Shown here: one piece after another, positions 35,573 through 44,628 of the stretch
Layout: every line of letters starts with the position of its first letter
How positions within the stretch are numbered: the first letter of the stretch is position 1
DNA from: Sulfurimonas sp. SAG-AH-194-L11
GTDB lineage: Bacteria > Campylobacterota > Campylobacteria > Campylobacterales > Sulfurimonadaceae
Assembly (NCBI RefSeq): GCF_029215995.1
Contig: NZ_JAEMVB010000009.1
Coordinates: 1 to 63,980 of the forward strand
DNA: 63,980 bases
Reading direction: 5' to 3'
Made by a program: the position numbers and the translations under genes
The notes under the pieces: generated by a model
Seen by the model: only the letters and a program-made list of their open reading frames with translations
The model's database searches: none
What the model was told of the DNA's origin: nothing

Positions 35573-36784
35573 ATGAAACACTCGATTAAAAAGATATTTC
35601 TCAACTTAAACACCTATCTCTTTTTTGTACTACTGGTTTCTTTTATTGCAATGATGCTCACACTAGAGCAACAACTCTCTTTTGAAAAGGTTAATAATCT
35701 CAATAAACAGAAGATGATTATTAGTTCTTTGACTACACTTAAAAAAGATGATATTGAGCTTGCACTTATTCAGTTTAATGGTAAAAGTACTCAACTACAC
35801 CAAGAGATTGATAAACTGAGAAATATTTATAAATATGATTATTCAGATAAATATATATTTTCCAACTCTAAAGAGTATCTTACTGACTTAGATAAACTCT
35901 CAAGACTCACTACTGCATTTAATAATGCAGCACATAGTTTTTATGTAGATACAAAAGATCAAGAGACTCGTACTTTAGCGCAAAAAGAGCTTGCAACTGC
36001 CTTTGCAAATATAACGCAACACATAAACAATATGCTTATTAAAAATATTGAGTACAGTCAAAAGAAATTTAACATCATCAAAGTTGCTACCATTATTTTA
36101 TTTATCTTAATACTCCTTGCAACTCTATGGTATAGAAAAAAACTCTTTTCTATTTACAAAGATATTGAGTATTTATATCAGGTTGATAAAAGTAAAATAG
36201 AGCACGACATATACACACTTGAAGTAGACGCTATCTCGATGAGAATGAATAGAAAAAATGTAACAACTGATAACCCTAGTATGATTGATCCCGTTACAGG
36301 TATTAACAACAACAAAGGGATGCTTAACTCATACTCAAACAAAAAAAATCTAAAAGATAGTAACTTTACTTCTGTAACTGTGATAGAGATAGATAATTTT
36401 TCTAAAAGCAAACGTGCCTTTTCTCAAGAGATGACACAAAATATTCTTAAAAAAATTGCCTATACTATCTCTTTACATGAGCAAGCCATAGATGTCATTG
36501 CAAGAACTGACTATAATCAATTTACTCTCATACTATCTCGTGTTTCTAAAGAGCAATCCTTTAAAGATGTGGAGCTTATTCGTCAAAGTATTGAAGAACT
36601 TAAGTTTAAAACTACAGATAGAGGACCAATTGTTATTACTGTGAGTGGTGGATTCATCATCAAACCAAACAATACTAACCTTGATGAGGCAAATCGTCAA
36701 GCCAAAGAGATACTTCAGTATGCAAAATCAACAGGTACTAACAGAATCTTACAAACTAGGGATATGGCAGAGAGACATATGTAA
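35573..36784 (+). CDS. Membrane sensor with degenerate GGDEF domain
   Basis: A 403-residue protein with two membrane helices (about 13-30 and 166-184) flanking a helical periplasmic sensor, then a cytosolic domain with the GGDEF fold: DPVTGINNNKGMLNSY, VTVIEIDNFS and a C-terminal ITVSGGFIIKP. The signature loop reads ARTDYNQFTLIL instead of R-x-GGDEF, so the catalytic residues are gone and diguanylate cyclase activity is not expected. A GTP- or c-di-GMP-sensing or scaffold role is inferred. Single gene with its own terminator. Confidence 0.85.
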   Translation: MKHSIKKIFLNLNTYLFFVLLVSFIAMMLTLEQQLSFEKVNNLNKQKMIISSLTTLKKDDIELALIQFNGKSTQLHQEIDKLRNIYKYDYSDKYIFSNSKEYLTDLDKLSRLTTAFNNAAHSFYVDTKDQETRTLAQKELATAFANITQHINNMLIKNIEYSQKKFNIIKVATIILFILILLATLWYRKKLFSIYKDIEYLYQVDKSKIEHDIYTLEVDAISMRMNRKNVTTDNPSMIDPVTGINNNKGMLNSYSNKKNLKDSNFTSVTVIEIDNFSKSKRAFSQEMTQNILKKIAYTISLHEQAIDVIARTDYNQFTLILSRVSKEQSFKDVELIRQSIEELKFKTTDRGPIVITVSGGFIIKPNNTNLDEANRQAKEILQYAKSTGTNRILQTRDMAERHM

Positions 36785-36813
36785 AATATATGTCTCAAAT
36801 AGTAACTTTTTTT
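36772..36813 (+). terminator. Terminator after the degenerate GGDEF gene
   Basis: Perfect 9-base arms at 36772-36780 and 36788-36796 around a 7-base loop, spanning the stop codon, followed 10 bases later by seven T residues (36807-36813). The gap before the T-run makes this imperfect. Confidence 0.45.
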
Positions 36814-36864
36814 CAAGAAACCCCCTTTTATGCCACATTTAAACTTTCATATAATTTTTTGCGA

Positions 36865-36870
36865 TATAAT
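36865..36870 (+). promoter_or_regulatory. -10 box for the sdhABE operon
   Basis: TATAAT preceded by GCGA, 37 bases before the sdhA start codon. A TAAGGAAATTT ribosome site lies just before the ATG. No clear -35 box. Confidence 0.45.
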
Positions 36871-36906
36871 CAAGCTTATAATTAGTTCTAATTTTAAGGA
36901 AATTTA

Positions 36907-38619
36907 ATGAGTATTCCTATTTATACTTACGATGCTATTGTTGTTGGTGCAGGCCTTGCGGGTTGTGCAGCAGCAAGAGAGTTACAAAGTGCAGGTAAAA
37001 AAGTTGCTGTTATTACGAAGCTACACCCACTAAGAAGTCATTCTGGTGCGGCACAAGGTGGAATTAATGCAGCGTTTAGTGATGAAGATAGCGTTGAGCT
37101 TCACGAGTTCGATACAGTTAAAGGTTCTGACTATTTAGCAGATCAAGATGCTGTTGAGTTTATGTGCTCAAATGCACCAGAGACAATCCGTTGGGTTGAA
37201 AAAATGGGTGCTGCGTTTAGTCGTACTCCTGATGGAAAAATTGCTCAACGTCCTTTTGGTGGACAATCTTCTCCACGTGCTTGTTATGCAAAAGATAGAA
37301 CAGGTCTTACACTTTTACAAACTATATACGAACAAGCAGCTCGTATAGGTGTAAAATTTTGGGATGAGTGGTATGCAGCAGACATCATCTATAAAGATGG
37401 AAAAGTTTCAGGTGTTATCGCTTTTAATATCCGCGATATGCAAATGGCTATTTTTAATGCTAAGTCTGTAATGTTTGCAACTGGTGGATATGCTCGTACA
37501 TATAAAATCAACTCAAACGCACATGCAAATACTGGTGATGGACTCTCAATCGTTGCTCGTCATGGTCTTCCTTTAGAAGATATGGAATTTGTACAATTTC
37601 ACCCATCAGGTCTTTCAGGAAATGGTGTTCTCATCTCTGAAGCAGCTCGTGGTGAAGGTGGACGTCTTCTCAACTCAGAAGGTGAACGTTTCATGGAAAA
37701 ATATGCTCCAAATGCGATGGAGTTAGCATCTCGTGATGTTGTTGCACGTGCTATTTTAAATGAGATTCGTGAAGGTCGTGGTGTTGGGCCAAGAAAAGAT
37801 GCTGTGTATATCGATGTAACACACTTAGGTAAAGAACTCATTATGGAAAGACTTCCTGAACTTCGTGAACTTGCTATTACTTTCTTAGGTCTCGATATGA
37901 TTAAAGAGCCTATTCTTATCTCTGCGACTGCACACTACTCTATGGGTGGTATTCCAGTAAACATAGCTGGTAATGTTCGCCTAAATAATGACGAACTTGT
38001 AGAAGGTTTTTATGCAGCTGGTGAGTGTTCTTGTGTATCTGTTCACGGTGCAAACCGTCTCGGTGCAAACTCTGTTCTTGAAGCACTTCTTTTTGGTCGT
38101 TATGTTGGTAAAACAATGGCTTCTGAAATTGATGGTATTGAACTACGCGAGGCAACTCAAGATGATGCAGCAACTGCAGTAGAAGAAATCAACTGGGTTT
38201 TAACAAACAATGGTTCAGAAAAAGTTCCAACTCTTAGAGAAGAGTTACAGCAAAGTATGACTACAAATGCAGGAGCTTTTAGAAGTAAAGAGACACTCGA
38301 TATAGTTATCGCTAAAGTTAAAGAACTTCGTGCTCGCTATAAAAACATTCGCATCAAAGATAAGTCAAAAGTCTTTAACACTGAGCTTCAAGAAGCCTTA
38401 GAATTTGGACATATGCTTGATTATGCGATGTTTATCGTTGAGTCTGCTATTGCTAGAAATGAGAGTCGTGGTGCTCACTTTAGAGAAGATTTTGATACTC
38501 GTAATGATGATGACTTCTTAAAGCACACAATGGCATATATGGATAAAGATGGTAACATCAAACTGGAGTACATGGATGTTGTTTTAGGCAAACATGAACT
38601 TAGAGCTAGAACTTACTAA
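36907..38619 (+). CDS. sdhA: Succinate dehydrogenase/fumarate reductase flavoprotein subunit (SdhABE type)
   Basis: A 570-residue FAD subunit. It has the dinucleotide fold [19 protein letters not shown], the covalent FAD site His45 in [10 protein letters not shown], the substrate region [21 protein letters not shown] and [18 protein letters not shown]. There is no twin-arginine signal peptide, in contrast to the periplasmic MfrA of Wolinella and Campylobacter, so this complex should face the cytoplasm. With the following FeS and CCG-domain subunits it forms the non-classical SdhABE complex; it may act as fumarate reductase in a reverse TCA cycle (inference). Confidence 0.94.
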   Translation: MSIPIYTYDAIVVGAGLAGCAAARELQSAGKKVAVITKLHPLRSHSGAAQGGINAAFSDEDSVELHEFDTVKGSDYLADQDAVEFMCSNAPETIRWVEKMGAAFSRTPDGKIAQRPFGGQSSPRACYAKDRTGLTLLQTIYEQAARIGVKFWDEWYAADIIYKDGKVSGVIAFNIRDMQMAIFNAKSVMFATGGYARTYKINSNAHANTGDGLSIVARHGLPLEDMEFVQFHPSGLSGNGVLISEAARGEGGRLLNSEGERFMEKYAPNAMELASRDVVARAILNEIREGRGVGPRKDAVYIDVTHLGKELIMERLPELRELAITFLGLDMIKEPILISATAHYSMGGIPVNIAGNVRLNNDELVEGFYAAGECSCVSVHGANRLGANSVLEALLFGRYVGKTMASEIDGIELREATQDDAATAVEEINWVLTNNGSEKVPTLREELQQSMTTNAGAFRSKETLDIVIAKVKELRARYKNIRIKDKSKVFNTELQEALEFGHMLDYAMFIVESAIARNESRGAHFREDFDTRNDDDFLKHTMAYMDKDGNIKLEYMDVVLGKHELRARTY

Positions 38620-38637
38620 AAGAGGAAGAGAAAACTT

Positions 38638-39615
38638 ATGAGTACAAATAAAATAACTACACAAAAAGTAAACTTTAAAGTATTTCGTTTTAATGCTGAT
38701 GAAGACTATCTTCCATATTATGAAGATTACTCTATGGATGTCACTTCTGAAGAAGTTGTTTTAGACATCTTAAATAGAATCAAATGGGACCATGATGGAA
38801 GTTTTTCATATAGAAGATCTTGTCGTCACGGTATCTGTGGAACATGTGCTATCAAAGTAAATGGTCGTTCAACTCTTGCTTGTAAAGAGTCTATGACTGA
38901 GATGATTAAAATTTTTGGTAACGAACTTACAATAGAGCCACTCAGTAAAAAACGTGCTATCAAAGATATGATTATTGATAAAGCTGACTTTTGGGAAAAG
39001 CATGAACAAGTTACACCTTTCTTAGATGCAGAAATTGATGAAAATCCAACACTTGAGAACCTAGTCTCTCCGGCTGAGGCAAATGCACTAGATGAAGCTG
39101 ACTTATGTATTCAGTGTGGTGCTTGTCACTATGCTTGTCCTGTTGTTGAGATAAGCGATGCATTTATGGGTCCTGCTGCATTTGCAGCAGCTTATAGATT
39201 TGAAGCTGATGTTCGTGATGGTAATGAGTCAAGACTTACAGATGTGAACCAGATGGGTTCAGGTGTTTGGGACTGTGTAAAATGTTTTGAGTGTGCAGAA
39301 GCATGTCCAAAAGAGATTAACCCTATTGAAAAGATTGGTAAATTACACAATATGCTTTTCCAATCAGGTCAAGCAGACTCAAACATCGCAACACGCCATG
39401 CAGTTGGTTTTGTAAAATCAATCAAACATAATGGTGTTCTTGATGAGGGTGGCTTAGTACTATACTCTGAGTTAGCTGGAATCGTAAAACATGTACCAGT
39501 TGCACTTAAAATGTTTAGTAAAGGTAAAATTGTTCCGCCATGGGGCATTACAAAATCAGATAACCTTGATGAGATACAAAAACTTGTAAAATCTTCATCA
39601 ACTGCAAAGTTCTAG
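38638..39615 (+). CDS. sdhB: Succinate dehydrogenase/fumarate reductase iron-sulfur subunit
   Basis: A 325-residue electron-transfer subunit. Cys62, 67, 70 and 82 bind the [2Fe-2S] centre (RRSCRHGICGTC), Cys157, 160, 163 and 167 the [4Fe-4S] centre (CIQCGACHYACP). The third site CVKCFECAEACP has four Cys (213, 216, 219, 223) where classical FrdB has three, predicting a second [4Fe-4S] in place of the [3Fe-4S] cluster, as reported for type E complexes. It is also longer than classical SdhB (about 240). AGAGGAAGAG precedes the start. Confidence 0.95.
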   Translation: MSTNKITTQKVNFKVFRFNADEDYLPYYEDYSMDVTSEEVVLDILNRIKWDHDGSFSYRRSCRHGICGTCAIKVNGRSTLACKESMTEMIKIFGNELTIEPLSKKRAIKDMIIDKADFWEKHEQVTPFLDAEIDENPTLENLVSPAEANALDEADLCIQCGACHYACPVVEISDAFMGPAAFAAAYRFEADVRDGNESRLTDVNQMGSGVWDCVKCFECAEACPKEINPIEKIGKLHNMLFQSGQADSNIATRHAVGFVKSIKHNGVLDEGGLVLYSELAGIVKHVPVALKMFSKGKIVPPWGITKSDNLDEIQKLVKSSSTAKF

Positions 39616-39625
39616 GAGTAGACAA

Positions 39626-40507
39626 ATGGGAAAATTAAAATACGCACTTTTTACAGGATGTACTGCTAAACAGAGTACTCCTGAGCAAATGATGTCTACA
39701 ATGGCTGTAGCAGATAAACTTGGTATAGAACTTGTAGAACTAACAGAAGCTTCATGTTGTGGAGCTTCTCACTTACAAGATTATGATGACTTTTTATCTC
39801 TAGTTTTAAATGCTAGAAATATCGCTTATGCAGAAAAGCATGGTCTGACTATGGTTACTATCTGTAATACTTGTCAACTTAACACTGCAATGACTAAGCA
39901 CCGTCTTGATAACAATGCAGAGTTAAAAGCAAGAGTAAATGAAAAACTTCAAGAAGTTGGTTTAGTCTATGCAGGTACATCAAAAATCACTCACTTCTTA
40001 TATGCTATCATTGATGATATCGGTCTTGATAAAATTAAAGAAATGGTTACTACTCCTTTAAGTCAGTTCAATATCGCACCTTTTTATGGTTGTCATAACA
40101 TCCGTCCCTCAGAGCTTCAAAATGAAACTCATGATACTCCGGAAAACCCTTACAACCCTACTTCATTAGATGATTTAATCATCGCATGTGGTGGCGTAAG
40201 TGTTGACTATGAAGAGAAGAATAAATGTTGTGGTTTCCATGCAGAGCTTCAGTCACCAAAAGTTGCAGCTACTTTAACGGGTAATGCAATCGCCGGTGCA
40301 ATGGATGGTAATGCAGACTGGATGGTTACTCCATGTCCACTATGTCACCTTAAACTTGACACACAAACAGGACATGCATCGCATGCTATAGGACGTGAAG
40401 TTTCACTTCCTGTTCTTCATATGCAACAGATGATAGGTTTGGCACTTGGTTGTCCACCTGAAACATTAGGTATGAAGCACCACCTTACTAAGGTTGACTT
40501 CGTATAG
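39626..40507 (+). CDS. sdhE: Succinate dehydrogenase/fumarate reductase subunit E (two CCG domains)
   Basis: A 293-residue cysteine-rich protein related to heterodisulfide reductase subunit B. Two CCG domains are visible: FTGCTAKQ...ASCCGASH...CNTCQLN in the first half and FYGCHNIRP...KCCGFHAEL...CPLCHLK in the second. In SdhABE/MfrABE complexes it replaces the membrane haem subunits and links the enzyme to the quinone pool through monotopic membrane contact. No membrane helices are seen. It lies 10 bases after sdhB. Confidence 0.93.
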   Translation: MGKLKYALFTGCTAKQSTPEQMMSTMAVADKLGIELVELTEASCCGASHLQDYDDFLSLVLNARNIAYAEKHGLTMVTICNTCQLNTAMTKHRLDNNAELKARVNEKLQEVGLVYAGTSKITHFLYAIIDDIGLDKIKEMVTTPLSQFNIAPFYGCHNIRPSELQNETHDTPENPYNPTSLDDLIIACGGVSVDYEEKNKCCGFHAELQSPKVAATLTGNAIAGAMDGNADWMVTPCPLCHLKLDTQTGHASHAIGREVSLPVLHMQQMIGLALGCPPETLGMKHHLTKVDFV

Positions 40508-40519
40508 TCTCCTCTCCCC

Positions 40520-40537
40520 TTCCCGCTTTTGCGGGAA
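40520..40537. terminator. GC-rich hairpin after sdhE
   Basis: TTCCCGC (40520-40526), loop TTTT, GCGGGAA (40531-40537): a perfect 7-base GC-rich stem 12 bases after the sdhE stop. The downstream tract (ACCTTCAACTTTT) is only moderately T-rich. It probably ends the sdhABE transcript or separates it from xth. Confidence 0.5.
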
Positions 40538-40585
40538 ACCTTCAACTTTTATACTCTCTAAAATAATCTTAATAATGGAAATAAT

Positions 40586-41362
40586 ATGTCAGACTCAATA
40601 GAAATAATCTCGTGGAATGTTAATGGAATCCGTGCTGTGCACACAAAAGAAGCACTTAAATGGATAGATGAAAGAGATACTGATATACTTTGTCTCCAAG
40701 AGATAAAAGCACTTCCTGAGCAGATACCTGATGGTCTTTTTGATAAAGAGTATGAAGAGCTCACTGTAAACTCAGCAGATAAAAAAGGCTACAGTGGTAC
40801 TGCCACTTTTTCTATGTTAAAGTCTGACTTTAATTCTACTGATCATCACATTGACACTATGCATGAAGGTCGTATAGTTGAGACTCACTACGATGATATA
40901 GTCCTCTTTAACATCTACTTTCCAAATGGTCAAAAAAACCAAGAGAGACTTGAGTATAAGATGAAATTTTATGATGATTTACTTACTCACTGTGAGAAGT
41001 TAAGAGAAGAGGGAAAAAGCATAGTAATTTGTGGAGATGTAAATACTGCACACAAAGAAATAGACCTCAAAAATCCAAAAGCAAACTCCAAAACATCAGG
41101 GTTTTTACCAATTGAGAGAGAATGGATAGATAAACTCCTTGATCATGGTTATGTAGATACTTTTAGATATGTAAATGGTGATGAAGCTGACCGATATAGC
41201 TGGTGGAGCTACCGTTCAAGTGCAAGAGTCAAAAATGTAGGCTGGAGAATAGACTACTTCTTTATAAGTGAAGATTTATGTGAATCTCTTGAAGATGCAT
41301 TTATCTTAGACTATATCACAGGCTCAGACCACTGTCCTGTAGGAATTCGCTTAGCAATTTAA
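40586..41362 (+). CDS. xth: Exodeoxyribonuclease III (AP endonuclease)
   Basis: A 258-residue EEP-superfamily nuclease of base-excision repair. Catalytic pieces are SWNVNGIRAV (Asn), CLQEIKA (metal Glu), ICGDVNTAHKEIDLKNP (Asp/Asn), YSWWSYRSSAR and the C-terminal GSDHCPVGI (Asp-His pair). Length and motif order match ExoA/Xth. It follows sdhE after a hairpin, so it probably has its own promoter. Confidence 0.95.
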   Translation: MSDSIEIISWNVNGIRAVHTKEALKWIDERDTDILCLQEIKALPEQIPDGLFDKEYEELTVNSADKKGYSGTATFSMLKSDFNSTDHHIDTMHEGRIVETHYDDIVLFNIYFPNGQKNQERLEYKMKFYDDLLTHCEKLREEGKSIVICGDVNTAHKEIDLKNPKANSKTSGFLPIEREWIDKLLDHGYVDTFRYVNGDEADRYSWWSYRSSARVKNVGWRIDYFFISEDLCESLEDAFILDYITGSDHCPVGIRLAI

Positions 41363-41425
41363 TTTTTCAACACTAAGGACTCCCAACTTTACTCGCTAAA
41401 ATACTTGTAAATTTCTCTTTTAGTC

Positions 41426-41560
41426 CTACTTACTGAACAGCACGATATATGTAGCTGCTGCTATAAAACAGATAATGAAAGTAGCTGCAATAATTTTTCC
41501 ACTACTTGCATTCTCCTGTTCTCTTTTTGCTTTTTCTTCTAAGTACTCTTTACTTGGCAT
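41426..41560 (-). CDS. 44-residue single-helix membrane protein
   Basis: A small ORF beginning MPSKEYLEEKAKREQENASS with one membrane helix after it (about 23-41, IIAATFIICFIAAATYIVL) and ending FSK. An AAAGGAAGAGA ribosome site lies just before the ATG. The charged, helical N-terminus and good start support a real gene. I do not recognise the family. It stands alone between xth and the 69-residue gene and is on the opposite strand to both. Confidence 0.65.
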   Translation of the reverse strand: MPSKEYLEEKAKREQENASSGKIIAATFIICFIAAATYIVLFSK

Positions 41561-41666
41561 ATTCTCTTCCTTTATTTTAATTTGAAGAATATACCATCTT
41601 CACACTAAATATTCAATTAAGTCTAAATTTAATACAATGCAAAACATTTAAGACAAAAGGATTATT

Positions 41667-41876
41667 ATGGATATGAGTATGCATATAGAAGCTATAAATT
41701 TAGTCAAATCATTAAACGGAACATATAAACAAAAAGATAAAGAGATGCTTGTAGAGGTACTAAAAGAGTATAAGCAGAAGAACAACTGTAGTTATCAACA
41801 TGCTTATGACAAGATGGTTGAGGGAAACCCTTCTTACTCTACATATAGCTCATGGAGACGTAAGTTAGAGAATTAA
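41667..41876 (+). CDS. Small conserved hypothetical cytosolic protein (69 aa)
   Basis: A 69-residue charged helical protein, MDMSMHIEAINLVKSL at the N-terminus and PSYSTYSSWRRKLE at the C-terminus. The Trp-Arg-Arg end and helical character suggest nucleic-acid or protein binding, but this is only a guess. An AAAAGGA site precedes the ATG. I do not recognise a named family. It converges on mogA. Confidence 0.65.
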   Translation: MDMSMHIEAINLVKSLNGTYKQKDKEMLVEVLKEYKQKNNCSYQHAYDKMVEGNPSYSTYSSWRRKLEN

Positions 41877-41882
41877 AAGTAC

Positions 41883-42416
41883 TTACTTTGTCTTTGGTCT
41901 AAATGCCTTTATGACATCTTCATTAGTCTGAATAAATGGACCTTCAATAAGGTCTATACAGTAAGGAACAGCTGGAAAAACTGCATCTAAACACTCACGA
42001 ATAGACTTTGGTTTTCCCGGAAGATTTATGATAAGTGACTTTCCTCTTATACCTGCTGTTTGGCGTGAAAGAATAGCAGTAGGAACATACTGTAAGCTTA
42101 CCTGACGCATAAGCTCACCAAAACCTGGCATCATCTTCTCGCATACATTCTCAGTTGCCTCAGGTGTTACATCACGTAGAGCTGGACCTGTTCCTCCCGT
42201 TGTCACGACTAAACAACACCCCTCCTCATCACATAACTCTTTCATAGTTTTTTCTAAAATATCTTGCTCATCTGGAATACATCTATATACTATTTCAAAT
42301 TCACTTTTAAGGTAATCTTTCATAGTATCTTGAATAGCCACTCCACTTATATCTTCATATATACCCTTACTAGCTCTATCACTTGCTGTTACAACACCTA
42401 TTTTAATTTCACTCAT
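41883..42416 (-). CDS. mogA: Molybdopterin adenylyltransferase
   Basis: A 177-residue MogA/MoaB fold enzyme that adenylylates molybdopterin ahead of molybdate insertion. Motifs: VVTASDRASKGIYEDISG, VVTTGGTGPALRDVTPEAT, and SLIINLPGKPKSIRECLDAVFPAVPY. I start it at the ATG at 42416, which has AAAGGAG 8 bases upstream; an upstream in-frame GTG at 42422 sits too close to that site. Molybdenum cofactor would serve oxyanion reductases elsewhere in the genome. Confidence 0.93.
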   Translation of the reverse strand: MSEIKIGVVTASDRASKGIYEDISGVAIQDTMKDYLKSEFEIVYRCIPDEQDILEKTMKELCDEEGCCLVVTTGGTGPALRDVTPEATENVCEKMMPGFGELMRQVSLQYVPTAILSRQTAGIRGKSLIINLPGKPKSIRECLDAVFPAVPYCIDLIEGPFIQTNEDVIKAFRPKTK

Positions 42417-42467
42417 TTTCACTACTCCTTTAATTTATAATATTTTACTATTCACAAAAAACTCTTT

Positions 42468-42989
42468 TTATGACAACTGTAAAAAGTGGTTTGCTTCTTT
42501 TATATATGTAACAGTTGCTACATCTAAAAAAAGTTTTCTTGCCTCTTCTACATCTATGATTGCATCTTTAGAGCCTAAATATACTTCTATCTTTACACCT
42601 TTACTTTGTAGTTCTAAAAGGTCTGGTATACTCCACTCGTACTCTAAAAGTTCTTCAAGTTCTTCTTTTGATGTTTTTGTAAACTCAAGTTCTTTTTGTT
42701 CATACGGTAAAAAACAACTCTTTATAAAATTTTGCATATACTTTTTTCTATCTTTAGTATAAGCGAGCATCTGCACACGATGAAACTTTCCACCCTGTGT
42801 TTGAAAAAATACTGGGGAGAGAAGTTGTAAAGTATCTATTCTTTTGCCCTTGTTAACTTCTTCTTGAGCATACTTTAAAGCTTTAATAGACCCATAACTA
42901 AAACCACTGACAGTATAATCACCACTTTTTAAAAAAGCTTCAAAAAGAAATGCTTCATTTTTGAGTGAAAATCCGCTATAAAACTTCAT
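42468..42989 (-). CDS. bioV: Pimeloyl-ACP methyl ester esterase BioV
   Basis: A 173-residue alpha/beta hydrolase that demethylates pimeloyl-ACP methyl ester, ending the first stage of biotin synthesis in Helicobacter and relatives, in place of BioH. It begins MKFYSGFSLKNEAFLFEAFL like H. pylori BioV, has the nucleophile motif GFSYGSIKALKYA, and acid and His candidates in GSKDAIIDVEEA and EANHFLQLS. It overlaps the ftsH-like gene by 14 bases. No other biotin gene is nearby. Confidence 0.88.
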   Translation of the reverse strand: MKFYSGFSLKNEAFLFEAFLKSGDYTVSGFSYGSIKALKYAQEEVNKGKRIDTLQLLSPVFFQTQGGKFHRVQMLAYTKDRKKYMQNFIKSCFLPYEQKELEFTKTSKEELEELLEYEWSIPDLLELQSKGVKIEVYLGSKDAIIDVEEARKLFLDVATVTYIKEANHFLQLS

Positions 42990-44628
42990 TTAACAACTTT
43001 CTTACATCTGATTTAGAGATACTTTCTCTCTCTAGTAAAATAGCCTCTATACTTTGTAAAGGAGTATACATAGAGAGAAGTAATGTTTTACACTCTTTAT
43101 AGAGGTTTTCTAACATAAGATTTGATTCATTTTTCTCAGGAAGTAGTACTGAGCCCATGCCATACTCTTGGCACATTTTCTCCACTGTCTCTTTTGCCTC
43201 ACTAAGATCACTAACAACACTACTTGAGTGTTCCCCATACTTAATATCACACGCAACAGTACCCGCTAAAAGCATCTGTATACGGGCCTGAAGCTCTTGT
43301 TTGATAAAAGGCTCATTTGTAGCGGGTGTGAGTTTTTCATTTGAGAGCATTAACTTCTCAAAAGGTATATCAAAGTATGTTGCAACTGCTACTTTTGCAG
43401 CTTGATATGTTATGCGAAAAGCTTTTTGTTTATCATTTAACATCTGAAGTTTTTTCTTTCCAAACATCACTTTATCTTTGACATCATGGAAATGCTCTAT
43501 GGTGACTTGAAAAGAGTTCTGACGAAGAGAGAGAAGAGCGGCTTCATTAACAAGTGCTGCTAATGCCGCACCATTAAAGCCAACTGTCATATTTGCAACT
43601 ATTGCGACATCTACCTTGTTTGGTACTTTGGTAAGGTATTTATTCAGTATAGATTCTCGTTCGCGTTTTGTTGGAAGTTCTACAAATATACGTCTATCAA
43701 AACGCCCAGCACGAAGAAGTGCTTCATCTAAAACTTCTATCTTGTTTGTAGCAGCTACTACTATAACGCCACTCGAACCCTCAAACCCATCCATCTCGGT
43801 TAGAAGTTGGTTAAGTGTTCCCTCTCGCTCATCACTTCTCTCTCCACCGCGTTTCTTACCCACAGCATCTATCTCATCGATAAATATAATACTCGGTGCA
43901 TTTTTTTTTGCAGCTGAGAAGAGTTCATGAACACGTTTAGCACCCATGCCAACATATATCTGCACAAAAGAAGCACCACTTTGATAGTAAAAAGGAACAT
44001 CTGCCGCATTTGCAACAGCTTTTGCTATCATAGTTTTACCAACACCAGGAGGGCCAACAAGTAAAACACCACGAGGCATACGAGCACCAAAGTTTTTATA
44101 GCGTTTAGGGTTTCTCATAAAATCTATAATCTCTTCAAGCTCAATTTTAACATCACTAATTCCGCCAATATCATCAAAACTCACATCACTTTTAGTAGCT
44201 TGAAGTGATTCTGAGTTTGAAGAAGGTGTTTGACTTTGAGTTGATTTTTCTAGGCCATTAAAACTAAATGAAACACCCTCTTTTTTTTGCCATAAACGAA
44301 AAATAAATGATCCTAAACCTAAAAATAGAATCATAAATAAAATATAAATAAGGATATTAGACTCGTTACCTACCTCGACTTTATAATCAACAAACATTCT
44401 AGGAGTCACCTGAGAAGAAGCAATTTTAAAAAGTCCCTGAGAAGTTTTTAAATAGACATACTCCTTTGAGACAATAACTTTTTGTACACTTCTATCTGCT
44501 AAAATTTCATTTGCTTTAGAGAGTGTAATAAACGCTGCATTATCTCTAAGAACTGCAAAAAGAACAAGAACTATAATAATAAAAGCAGAGAGATAAATAG
44601 CTATTCTATTTGACTTAGATGTTGGCAT
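42976..44628 (-). CDS. FtsH-like membrane AAA ATPase lacking the protease zinc motif
   Basis: A 550-residue paralogue of FtsH. Two membrane helices (about 9-27 and 92-110) flank a periplasmic domain. The AAA module is intact: Walker A GPPGVGKT (192-199), Walker B IIFIDEID (about 247-254), pore loop FVQIYVGMG and arginine-finger region RAGRFDRR. Where FtsH has HEAGH the sequence is Q409-A-A-K-V413, so both His and the Glu are gone, although the distal Asp region remains. It should unfold or remodel substrates but not cleave them. Overlaps its neighbours by 14 bases each side. Confidence 0.92.
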   Translation of the reverse strand: MPTSKSNRIAIYLSAFIIIVLVLFAVLRDNAAFITLSKANEILADRSVQKVIVSKEYVYLKTSQGLFKIASSQVTPRMFVDYKVEVGNESNILIYILFMILFLGLGSFIFRLWQKKEGVSFSFNGLEKSTQSQTPSSNSESLQATKSDVSFDDIGGISDVKIELEEIIDFMRNPKRYKNFGARMPRGVLLVGPPGVGKTMIAKAVANAADVPFYYQSGASFVQIYVGMGAKRVHELFSAAKKNAPSIIFIDEIDAVGKKRGGERSDEREGTLNQLLTEMDGFEGSSGVIVVAATNKIEVLDEALLRAGRFDRRIFVELPTKRERESILNKYLTKVPNKVDVAIVANMTVGFNGAALAALVNEAALLSLRQNSFQVTIEHFHDVKDKVMFGKKKLQMLNDKQKAFRITYQAAKVAVATYFDIPFEKLMLSNEKLTPATNEPFIKQELQARIQMLLAGTVACDIKYGEHSSSVVSDLSEAKETVEKMCQEYGMGSVLLPEKNESNLMLENLYKECKTLLLSMYTPLQSIEAILLERESISKSDVRKLLNEVL

